Origin: Flavobacterium sp.
Lineage (GTDB): Bacteria > Bacteroidota > Bacteroidia > Flavobacteriales > Flavobacteriaceae
Direction: 5' to 3'
Assembly: GCA_012032075.1 (NCBI GenBank)
Contig: JAAURU010000238.1
Coordinates: 1 to 5,936 of the forward strand
DNA: 5,936 bases
The position numbers and the translations under genes are program-made. Positions 1-5,050 of the stretch are shown one piece after another (position 1 is the stretch's first letter; each line of letters starts with the position of its first letter). The notes beneath the pieces are model-generated. The model did no database searches. It worked only from the letters and a program-made list of their open reading frames with translations, and was not told where the DNA came from.

Positions 1-684
1 ATCTCCACCAACTTGTTTACCAAAGGTTTCCGGATTACCAAAAGCATCTAGATAATCATCTTGCAACTGAAAAGCAATACCTAAATTCAATCCAAAATCG
101 TAAATTAAATTAGCGTTTTCTGTAGAAGTTTCAGCTACGATTGCTCCCATTTTCATACCTGCACCCACTAATACAGCCGTTTTGTATTGAATCATTTTCA
201 AATACTCTTCGATCGTTACATCATCTCTAGTTTCAAAATCCACATCATATTGTTGTCCTTCACAAACTTCAAGCGCTGTTTTACTAAATAATTTTGCCAA
301 CTTTTGAAAAATAACAGGTTCATAACTTTCAAAGAATTGGTAAGCCAAAATCAGCATAGCATCTCCTGAAAGTATTCCTGTGTTAATATCCCATTTTTCA
401 TGTACAGTTTGATTGCCTCTTCGTAAAGGAGCATCGTCCATTATATCATCATGAATTAAAGAAAAGTTATGAAAAACTTCAATCGCTGCAGCAGCATTTA
501 TTGCTTTTTCATAGGATGCATTAAAAATCTCAGTCGTCATTAATGTTAAAACAGGACGCATTCGCTTTCCACCTAAAGAAAGTATGTAGTCAATTGGCTC
601 ATATAAATTTTTAGGCTCTTTTACAGTTTTTAATTGGTCAAAATGATTGCTTATAATTTCTTGATACTGGCTAATTGTGTGCAT
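1..684 (-). CDS. Polyprenyl diphosphate synthase (GGPP/FPP synthase-like), 3' end outside window
   Basis: The first 228 codons of a trans-isoprenyl diphosphate synthase, which condenses isopentenyl diphosphate with an allylic diphosphate in the cytoplasm to make the precursor of quinones, carotenoids or other isoprenoids. The protein starts MHTISQYQEI at the ATG 684-682. It carries GGKRMRP (residues 38-44, diphosphate binding), the first aspartate-rich motif DDIMD (79-83) followed by RR (88-89), the conserved GD pair (107-108), K168-T169, and the second motif FQLQDDYLD (205-213). The first motif has no two-residue insertion, and an aromatic residue (F74) lies five positions before it. In this family that fits a short-chain, geranylgeranyl-type product, but chain length is inferred only. 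About 95-100 residues are missing at the C-terminus given the usual length near 325. It diverges from the recombinase gene and shows no link to the cassettes, so it probably marks the chromosomal flank. Confidence 0.95.
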   Translation of the reverse strand, partial: MHTISQYQEIISNHFDQLKTVKEPKNLYEPIDYILSLGGKRMRPVLTLMTTEIFNASYEKAINAAAAIEVFHNFSLIHDDIMDDAPLRRGNQTVHEKWDINTGILSGDAMLILAYQFFESYEPVIFQKLAKLFSKTALEVCEGQQYDVDFETRDDVTIEEYLKMIQYKTAVLVGAGMKMGAIVAETSTENANLIYDFGLNLGIAFQLQDDYLDAFGNPETFGKQVGGD

Positions 685-708
685 TTTATATAATAAATAA
701 TTATAACG

Positions 709-716
709 CAAAAGTA
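709..716 (-). promoter_or_regulatory. Candidate -7 box for the polyprenyl synthase gene
   Basis: On the minus strand this reads TACTTTTG, a perfect match to the Bacteroidota -7 consensus TAnnTTTG, 25 nt before the synthase ATG. I see no convincing TTTG -33 box at the usual 17-23 nt spacing, so the call rests on one element and position. The leader between box and start is A/T rich without a Shine-Dalgarno site, as usual in this phylum. Confidence 0.45.
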
Positions 717-801
717 AGTTTTTTATTTATAATTTTTGGAATGAAACTTACTAATTGCTTTTACATGTATGCTAATAAAAATACACTTTTAAATAATTAA
801 A

Positions 802-829
802 TAGTTTTGAGTTAGTTTTCTTATTTTTG
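802..829 (+). promoter_or_regulatory. Candidate promoter region of the recombinase gene
   Basis: Two matches to the Bacteroidota -7 consensus TAnnTTTG lie before the recombinase ATG at 851: TAGTTTTG at 802-809 and TATTTTTG at 822-829. Either would give a short leader. Neither has a clear TTTG box at proper spacing, and the region is so T-rich that chance matches are likely. The rest of the 685-850 gap holds nothing else I can recognise. Confidence 0.3.
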
Positions 830-850
830 ATTTTATTTAAGCCAAACAAA

Positions 851-1864
851 ATGAACTGGAAAGCCCAATTAATTACTCATAAAGGAGCAAAACGGATTGC
901 TGTAATTTTTGATAAAGATTTTCGATTAATAACCCGAATTAAAACTTTTGAAGGAGCTACATGGAGTGCTTCTAAAGGCTATTGGCATTTGCCTGACACT
1001 TTTGAAAACAGAACACATTTCAAAATTTCTTCAACAACAATTCCATCACCCGAAGTAATACAACAATTAGAAAAATATAAATGCTGGTTGCACTCTAAAC
1101 GCTATAGTGATAATACTGTTAAGACTTATGTTGATGCATTAAAATCATTTTTACTATTTTTCAACACTAAATCTGTATTTGAGATTACAAATGAAGATGT
1201 TATTTTGTTTAATAACAATTATATTTTAAAAAATAACTTATCCAGTTCCTATCAAAACCAAATAGTAAATGCTATAAAATTGTATTTTAAAACAATTCGT
1301 AATGAAGTTTTGGTAATTGAGAAAATTCATCGTCCTAAAAGAGAAAAAGTACTACCAAATGTTTTGAGTAAAGAAGAAGTTAAACAAATATTAACAGCAC
1401 ATAATAACTTAAAACATAAAACCATGTTAAGTTTAATTTATTCTTGCGGCATGCGTTGTGGCGAATTATTAGCTTTAAAACCATTACATATAGATTCTAA
1501 AAGAAACATCATATTTATAAAAAATGCCAAAGGTAAAAAAGATAGAATTGTTCCTTTAAGTAGTAAAATACTAGAAATGTTGCGAGATTATTATAAAGTA
1601 CACAAACCTAAAGTATTTCTATTTGAAGGGCAACAACCAGGCGAAGCTTATGATGCCCGAAGTTTACAACAAGTTTTTAAACAAGCTATACAAAAATGTA
1701 ATATTACAAAACCAGCAACCTTACATTGGTTAAGACACAGTTATGCTACACATTTATTAGAAAACGGTACCGATTTACGTTATATACAAGAATTATTAGG
1801 GCATAATAGTAGCAAAACTACCGAAATATATACACATGTAAGTACAAAAACATACAACAAATAA
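851..1864 (+). CDS. Xer-like tyrosine recombinase / integron-type integrase, C-terminal tail lost by frameshift
   Basis: A 337-residue site-specific recombinase that would break and rejoin DNA through a 3'-phosphotyrosine. I chose the ATG at 851 (MNWKAQLITH) because the upstream in-frame TTG at 827 adds residues that look like leader. Domains: an N-terminal arm (about 1-60) with a KGYWHLP motif, seen in Bacteroidota recombinases; a SAM-like core-binding domain (about 66-150); and the catalytic domain (about 170-337). Catalytic residues are all present: R202 in GMRCGE, K227 in the AKGKKDR turn, H292 and R295 in LHWLRH, H318 in LLGH, and Y327 in EIYTH. K227 to H292 is only 65 residues, so the extra helix that marks IntI integrases is absent. 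Reading one base back from 1861 gives ata aaa agt ... taa, i.e. IKSPFDDL-stop at 1861-1887, the tail I expect for this family. One A has therefore probably been lost at about 1859-1861. It is transcribed towards the adjacent cassettes. Confidence 0.93.
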   Translation: MNWKAQLITHKGAKRIAVIFDKDFRLITRIKTFEGATWSASKGYWHLPDTFENRTHFKISSTTIPSPEVIQQLEKYKCWLHSKRYSDNTVKTYVDALKSFLLFFNTKSVFEITNEDVILFNNNYILKNNLSSSYQNQIVNAIKLYFKTIRNEVLVIEKIHRPKREKVLPNVLSKEEVKQILTAHNNLKHKTMLSLIYSCGMRCGELLALKPLHIDSKRNIIFIKNAKGKKDRIVPLSSKILEMLRDYYKVHKPKVFLFEGQQPGEAYDARSLQQVFKQAIQKCNITKPATLHWLRHSYATHLLENGTDLRYIQELLGHNSSKTTEIYTHVSTKTYNK

Positions 1865-1908
1865 AAAGTCCTTTTGATGATTTGTAAAAAAAATATTAAA
1901 TTTGAAAA

Positions 1909-1985
1909 CGCTACTTTATAGCGCCTATCTATCCAAACTGGGTTGTATATGCGCTAGTTTGTAGCGCATATAAACACGTTACCTG
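1909..1985 (+). other. attI-like junction: hairpin-rich recombination site beside the recombinase
   Basis: This stretch after the recombinase contains a short hairpin (CGCTA 1909-1913 with TAGCG 1919-1923) and a perfect 11-bp inverted repeat (1946-1956 TATATGCGCTA with 1962-1972, 5-nt loop). It ends in AAACACGTTACCTG, which contains the ACGTT core shared with the two attC-like sites downstream (crossover expected at G1978^T1979). The hexamer TAGCGC occurs twice direct (1919-1924, 1962-1967) and once inverted (1951-1956). There is no R''-type sequence complementary to the GTTACCTGC that follows, so it is not a full attC. Its place between the integrase and the first cassette suggests an attI role, which is inference. 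The sequence from 1992 to about 2069 holds nothing else I recognise. Confidence 0.5.
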
Positions 1986-2069
1986 CAAGCCTCCGAGACC
2001 GCTTATCCAACAGACAAAATCCCCGAAATTTAACTGCGAAAAAATATTATGAATTTATTTTGCTTTTTA

Positions 2070-2102
2070 TTTGGATTATTCAGTCCAGAATACATATCTT
2101 TG
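2070..2102 (+). promoter_or_regulatory. Promoter of the SDR-doxX operon
   Basis: A Bacteroidota-type promoter: -33 box TTTG at 2070-2073, a 21-nt spacer, then the -7 box TATCTTTG at 2095-2102, a perfect match to TAnnTTTG. It lies about 50 nt before the SDR start. Palindromic operator candidates sit on both sides of the -7 box, and the upstream one overlaps the -33 box. Repressor binding there would be expected to block the polymerase. Confidence 0.75.
2072..2087 (+). promoter_or_regulatory. Operator O1, probable TetR-family binding site
   Basis: TGGATTATTCAGTCCA, an imperfect 16-bp palindrome of the form TGGAY-N6-GTCCA that overlaps the -33 box of the SDR promoter. The same form occurs at O2 and O3. 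Assignment to the TetR-family protein of this cassette is inferred from its presence at both promoters of the cassette. Confidence 0.6.
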
Positions 2103-2118
2103 TGGACTGAATAGTTCA
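2103..2118 (+). promoter_or_regulatory. Operator O2, probable TetR-family binding site
   Basis: TGGACTGAATAGTTCA lies directly after the -7 box of the SDR promoter, over the expected transcription start. It agrees with O3 at 12 of 16 positions. Together with O1 it also forms a perfect 11-bp inverted repeat (2077-2087 with 2103-2113) around the -7 box, so two dimers could bracket the promoter core. Confidence 0.6.
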
Positions 2119-2151
2119 TAATTCTGTGAATTAAAAAAATATAGTAAAAAA

Positions 2152-2925
2152 ATGAGTAAATTAAAAAACAAGATTGCCTTAATAACAGGCGGTACAAGTG
2201 GAATTGGTAAAGCAACAGCAGTTGACTTTATTGAACAAGGAGCAACTGTAATCATTACAGGTAGACACCAAAGTACAGTTGATGAAACTGTAAAAGAATT
2301 GGGAAACAATGCTAAAGGAATTGTTGCTGACAGTAGCAATATCGCAGACCTCAAAGAACTTGCTGAAAAAATAAAAGCATTGACAGGTAAGGTTGATGTG
2401 CTTTTCGTAAATGCAGGTTATGGAAAATTTGCACCAATTGAAATGATAGACGAAGCACATTTTGACGAACAATTTAATGTATTAGTAAAAGGTACACTTT
2501 TTACAGTTCAGTCAATTTTGCCATTAATGGGCGAAGGAAGTTCAATCGTACTAAACACTTCAATTGTAACCGAAAAAGGAATGCAAGGTGCTTCTGTCTA
2601 TTCTGCTGCAAAATCTGCCGTTCAATCTTTCGTAAAAACATTTGCATCTGAACTTTCTTCAAGAAAAATTCGTTTGAATGCAGTTAGTCCTGGGCCAATT
2701 GAAACAGCATTTTTTGACAAAACAGGAATGAATGAAGAGCAAATACAAGGTTTTGCAGGTGCAGTGCTACCACAAGTGCCAATGGCAAGATTTGGAAAAT
2801 CATCAGAGGTTGCAAAGGCTGTAACATTCCTTGCATCTGATGACGCATCATATATGCACGGAACAGAATTTTTGTTGATGGCGGAATGGTTCAATTTTAA
2901 AAACTTAAAAAATAACAAAAGATGA
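2152..2925 (+). CDS. Short-chain dehydrogenase/reductase (SDR), C-terminus altered by frameshift
   Basis: A classical cytoplasmic SDR oxidoreductase, probably using NADPH because R38 follows the second strand (ITGR). Motifs: TGGTSGIG (12-19, nucleotide binding), NAG (87-89), and the catalytic set N109, S137, Y150, K154 (YSAAK), followed by SPGPIET (179-185). The substrate cannot be read from the sequence. The C-terminus should end GTEFFVDGGMVQF, the usual SDR ending. Instead, after F240 it reads LLMAEW... to a stop at 2923-2925. Adding one T to the five-T run 2869-2873 restores that ending, with TAA at 2898-2900 and a length of 249 residues. The observed 257-residue product would have an unrelated tail. 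The gene leads the cassette 1 operon behind a strong promoter with two operators. With the frame restored, 21 nt separate it from doxX; as written, stop and start overlap in ATGA. Confidence 0.93.
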   Translation: MSKLKNKIALITGGTSGIGKATAVDFIEQGATVIITGRHQSTVDETVKELGNNAKGIVADSSNIADLKELAEKIKALTGKVDVLFVNAGYGKFAPIEMIDEAHFDEQFNVLVKGTLFTVQSILPLMGEGSSIVLNTSIVTEKGMQGASVYSAAKSAVQSFVKTFASELSSRKIRLNAVSPGPIETAFFDKTGMNEEQIQGFAGAVLPQVPMARFGKSSEVAKAVTFLASDDASYMHGTEFLLMAEWFNFKNLKNNKR

Positions 2926-3305
2926 ACAAATATATCAATCTAATAGGCAGAATACTTTTTGCCTTGATGTTTTTAATGCCAGCTCTAAATAAAATTACAA
3001 ACTTTGCAGGAACGCAACAATATATGGCTTCTAAAGATATGCCAATGATACCTTTCTTGTTGGTTTGTGCAATAGTCATTCTTTTATTTGGTGCGTTTTC
3101 AATCGGTGCAGGATTTAAAGTAAAATTTGGTGCAATTGCACTAATCGTCTTTCTAATTCCTGCGACTTTAATCTTTCACAACGAATTGTCCGACCAAAAT
3201 CAATTTATACATTTTCTTAAAAATGTGGCTTTAATTGGTGGACTTTTGATGTTGTATGTGAATGGGACAGGAGAATTGAGTTTAGACAATAAAATTAAAT
3301 CATAA
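2922..3305 (+). CDS. DoxX-family small integral membrane protein
   Basis: A 127-residue inner-membrane protein of the DoxX type, with four likely membrane segments at about 5-24, 44-64, 68-86 and 98-114. The short loop after the first segment contains NKITNFAGTQQYMASKDMP, typical of this family (compare the pattern K..NF.....Y...KG.P). Members often accompany oxidoreductases and thiol or redox stress genes; the biochemical role here is not shown by the sequence. The ATG at 2922 is preceded by an A-rich leader. It is second in the operon after the SDR gene and is followed by a strong hairpin at 3338-3366 that probably ends the transcript. Unlike its two neighbours in the cassette, its reading frame is intact. 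Confidence 0.88.
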   Translation: MNKYINLIGRILFALMFLMPALNKITNFAGTQQYMASKDMPMIPFLLVCAIVILLFGAFSIGAGFKVKFGAIALIVFLIPATLIFHNELSDQNQFIHFLKNVALIGGLLMLYVNGTGELSLDNKIKS

Positions 3306-3307
3306 AA

Positions 3308-3340
3308 TTTGGACAAATTAGTCCATATTTAATACTTTTA
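3308..3340 (+). promoter_or_regulatory. Promoter of the tetR gene
   Basis: TTTG at 3308-3311, a 21-nt spacer and TACTTTTA at 3333-3340 (one mismatch to TAnnTTTG). The spacing equals that of the SDR promoter, and operator O3 overlaps the -33 box just as O1 does there. This suggests the regulator represses its own gene together with the SDR-doxX operon. The start of a strong hairpin (3338) overlaps the -7 box. Confidence 0.6.
3310..3325 (+). promoter_or_regulatory. Operator O3, probable TetR-family binding site
   Basis: TGGACAAATTAGTCCA, with perfect five-base arms TGGAC/GTCCA around a six-base centre. It is the most symmetrical of the three copies in this cassette. It overlaps the -33 box of the tetR promoter. 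Confidence 0.65.
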
Positions 3341-3366
3341 CAGAGTGGAAAAATTCCACTCTGTAA
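3338..3366 (+). terminator. Hairpin with T-rich tail: probable terminator of SDR-doxX
   Basis: A perfect inverted repeat with 13-bp arms (3338-3350 TTACAGAGTGGAA, 3354-3366) and a loop of only three A, followed by the T-rich stretch 3367-3375. It lies 33 nt after the doxX stop. The form fits an intrinsic terminator. Transcription from the tetR promoter would start inside it, so that transcript would not carry the full hairpin. A further protein-binding palindrome is the alternative. Confidence 0.6.
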
Positions 3367-3378
3367 TTTTATTTTACA

Positions 3379-4076
3379 ATGGCAAGACAAAGAGAATTTG
3401 ACGAAAAAAATGTTATCGAAACCGCAACAAATCTTTTTGGAAGAAAGGTTATAATGCAGTTTCAACACAAGACCTAATTGATGCCTTCGGCATCAGTCGT
3501 TCCAGTATGTATGGTGCATATAAAGACAAACGTAGTTTGTTCATTATTGCTTTGCAACATTACAGGGAAACCGCATCACAAGGAATGATAAATGTACTAA
3601 ATGAAAATAAATCATTCAAAGTAACTATTTCACAACTTTTAACGCAACTTATTAAAGACACTATTTCTGACAATGACAATAAAGGTTGTTTTATTGTAAA
3701 CACTGCAATAGAACTTGCACCTCACGACAACGAGATTTTAGAAATTATAAAAGAAAACAGAGAGAATATTATTTCAGCATTGACAACTTCCATCGAAAAA
3801 GGAATTGAAAACGGTGAAATTAAAACGAACCAAAAACCCAAATCACTTGCGAACTATTTTTACAACCTTATAAACGGTTTGCGAGTGGACGCAAAAGTGC
3901 ATAAAGACAAAAATAATTATAAAGAAATAGTAGAAATTGCAATGAGTGTATTGGACTACCGAGAAAAGGCCAGCAGGTACAGTGTTTGCGCTATTGCTGG
4001 GCTTGCGCTTGCTATTTTGTTCTTCGTGGAAAATAATCTGGTGACTACAACTCTATCTTTCAAAGAAAATTTGTAG
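3379..4076 (+). pseudogene. TetR/AcrR-family regulator, broken by a frameshift in the DNA-binding domain
   Basis: A TetR-type repressor that probably controls the SDR-doxX operon and itself. The ATG at 3379 opens MARQREFDEKNVIETATNLF, then the frame runs into a stop after GRKVIMQ.... Adding one T to the five-T run 3434-3438 gives FWKKGYNAVSTQDLIDAFG and joins the frame that continues to 4076. The joined protein shows the helix-turn-helix (about residues 29-55, with DLIDAFGISRSSMYGAYKDK) and a ligand domain with KGCFIVNTAIELAPHD, typical of one TetR subgroup. Translation from the internal ATG at 3507 would lack the DNA-binding domain. The C-terminus is also abnormal: after IAMSVLD the frame lacks a stop and runs through the attC-like site, giving a hydrophobic tail (SVCAIAGLALAILFF) with no place in this family. 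Losing one A from taa at 3956-3958 would explain this. Decay and sequencing error cannot be told apart here. Confidence 0.8.
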
Positions 4077-4134
4077 GTTTGTTTGGTTCGTGATTGCAGC
4101 AGCAACAGACGCAAAGCACGGGAACGTTGTGTGC
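3968..4134 (+). repeat. attC-like recombination site B, end of cassette 1
   Basis: An imperfect palindrome of about 165 bp. R''-like box GGCCAGCAGGTAC (3968-3980). Left arm: GTG 3982-3984, TTTGCG 3985-3990, TTGCTG 3994-3999. Right arm: CAGCAA 4100-4105, CGCAAA 4110-4115, CAC 4117-4119. R'-like end GGGAACGTTGTG (4120-4131), with crossover expected at G4126^T4127. G4116 has no partner, like the extrahelical bases of attC hairpins. The unpaired middle (about 4000-4099) would be the variable terminal structure. The end GGGAACGTT is identical to that of site C. R'' seems to lack one A (GTAC for GTAAC). Confidence 0.65.
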
Positions 4135-4979
4135 AAGTTACCTGAAAATCGTGAAATTAAAACTTAAATAGAAAAAATTAAACTAAATTAAAATGAAAAA
4201 AATCATTCTTTGTAGCTTTTTAGCTATATCAATTTTATCGTGCAAAAAAGAAAATAGCGAAGTAAAAACTGAAACGATTACTGAAACTAAAAAAGATTCT
4301 TTAGTTGAAACAAAAATCAGTATTTCTGTAATAACAGATAGTTTAAAAAATGGAGAATACTCAAAAGAGTTTGCTAAATATTCTGATGAAACAATAAAAA
4401 AAGTAGCAGAAAGAATGGGTTTTTATTATACAATTGGAGGAACCGGAGAAGAACAATTAAAAGAAATTACAAGTTTTAAAAATGACATCATTTCACTTTA
4501 TTGTTCACCAGGTCAAAATGGTCCTTCTGACCAACACGAAAAAATATTATTGAAAGACAATAATGTAATTTATTTAGGAAATGGCTTTGACCAACTAACT
4601 GAAATTGAAAGTCAAAAATTAGAAAATGAAATAAAATCAAAAATTAAAAATTTTTCACATTTTTCAGGTAGAAGTGAATCTGAAATAAGCGTTAAAGAAA
4701 ATGGAAACTATTTAATAAAATTTAGTGGTTTAACAGAAGATGACGCAGAAGCTTCAGGTGGAAGTATAGAAATTAGCTATGAAACAAAAGATTTAAAAAC
4801 ATATATTCCCAACACTTTAAAAACAAAAATGAGAATTTAACCTGCACACAACACACGTTTGCTGCAATGGCTTGGGCTTGGTTTTTTCTTGCGAAAAAAC
4901 GCTGTTAACTCCAATCTTATTTGTGTGTTTGTAATGTTCAGTCTTGAATCTCAAGCCACTGACAGCAAGCGTGGGAACG
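4127..4979 (+). mobile_element. Cassette 2: single-gene integron-like cassette
   Basis: An 853-bp unit between the crossover points of sites B and C. Its first bases (GTTGTGTGCAAGTTA, 4126-4140) are the reverse complement, at 14 of 15 positions, of TAACCTGCACACAAC (4838-4852), which opens site C. This is the expected mark of an excisable cassette circle. It has one promoterless gene whose stop codon lies inside R'', the compact form typical of integron cassettes. Expression would depend on read-through from upstream. Confidence 0.7.
4193..4840 (+). CDS. Unknown lipoprotein carried as a cassette gene
   Basis: A 215-residue protein with a lipoprotein signal: MKKIILCSFLAISILSC, with C17 as the expected lipidated residue. 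The following KKEN resembles, loosely, the charged signals that send Bacteroidota lipoproteins to the cell surface, so outer membrane anchoring is likely and surface exposure possible. Residues 18-45 are a polar, Lys/Glu/Thr-rich linker; the rest (about 46-215) is a soluble mixed domain with IGGTGEEQLKEI (81-92) and YCSPGQNGPSDQH (103-115). I do not recognise the family and assign no function. The ATG at 4193 follows an A-rich leader, and no promoter boxes are visible between the cassette start and the gene. The stop codon TAA (4838-4840) is part of the R'' box of its attC-like site. The frame is intact. Confidence 0.85.
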   Translation: MKKIILCSFLAISILSCKKENSEVKTETITETKKDSLVETKISISVITDSLKNGEYSKEFAKYSDETIKKVAERMGFYYTIGGTGEEQLKEITSFKNDIISLYCSPGQNGPSDQHEKILLKDNNVIYLGNGFDQLTEIESQKLENEIKSKIKNFSHFSGRSESEISVKENGNYLIKFSGLTEDDAEASGGSIEISYETKDLKTYIPNTLKTKMRI

Positions 4980-4986
4980 TTACATG
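4844..4986 (+). repeat. attC-like recombination site C, end of cassette 2
   Basis: An imperfect palindrome of about 140 bp. R'' GCACACAAC (4844-4852). Left arm: CACG 4854-4857, TTGCTG 4859-4864, TGGCTTG 4868-4874. Right arm: CAAGCCA 4952-4958, CAGCAA 4963-4968, CGTG 4970-4973. R' GGGAACGTTACATG (4973-4986), with crossover expected at G4979^T4980. The TTGCTG/CAGCAA pair and GGGAACGTT are shared with site B, and both have GGGCTTG followed by a T-rich stretch just inside the left arm. The middle (about 4875-4951) is a long variable region. Confidence 0.7.
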
Positions 4987-5023
4987 AAATTATCGAGCGA
5001 CCGAAAACTAACGAGAAAATTTG

Positions 5024-5031
5024 TATTTTTG
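5024..5031 (+). promoter_or_regulatory. Candidate -7 box of the cassette 3 gene
   Basis: TATTTTTG matches TAnnTTTG, 19 nt before the ATG at 5051. No TTTG -33 box is present at the usual spacing, so the gene may have only a weak promoter or depend on read-through. Confidence 0.3.
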
Positions 5032-5050
5032 AAAGAAAAAAGAAAGTAAA

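Larger units (their letters stand above)
1979..4126 (+). mobile_element. Cassette 1: three-gene integron-like cassette (SDR, DoxX, TetR)
   Basis: A 2,148-bp unit bounded by the GTT crossover points of site A (G1978^T) and site B (G4126^T). Its left end GTTACCTGCAAGCC (1978-1991) has the reverse complement GGCTTGCAGGTAAC. Near the right end, 3968-3980 reads GGCCAGCAGGTAC, which matches at 11 of 14 positions with one missing A. This is the relation expected between R' and R'' of a cassette that once closed into a circle. Unlike most integron cassettes it holds three genes and its own promoters. All genes point the same way, away from the recombinase. Confidence 0.6.

Noticed and set aside
827..850. 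Upstream TTG start for the recombinase
   Set aside because: It overlaps a -7-like box and adds eight residues (MILFKPNK) that look like leader. ATG at 851 fits the family start better.
685..850. Left boundary repeat or target duplication of an inserted element
   Set aside because: I found no copy of site A, B or C sequence and no clear direct repeat here; the gap looks like an ordinary divergent promoter region.
1853..1869. Programmed -1 ribosomal frameshift at the recombinase end
   Set aside because: No slippery heptamer of the X XXY YYZ type lies in the right frame, so a simple base loss is more likely.
1946..1972. Intrinsic terminator for the recombinase
   Set aside because: The stem is perfect, but no T-tract follows; it continues directly into the ACGTT crossover motif, so a recombination-site role fits better.
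2030..3079. Several antisense open frames opposite the SDR and doxX genes
   Set aside because: They lie opposite strongly supported genes, show no family motifs and have compositions typical of mirror frames in A/T-rich DNA.
3968..4990. CRISPR array
   Set aside because: There are only two related palindromic sites about 850 bp apart with a gene between, not short regular repeats and spacers.
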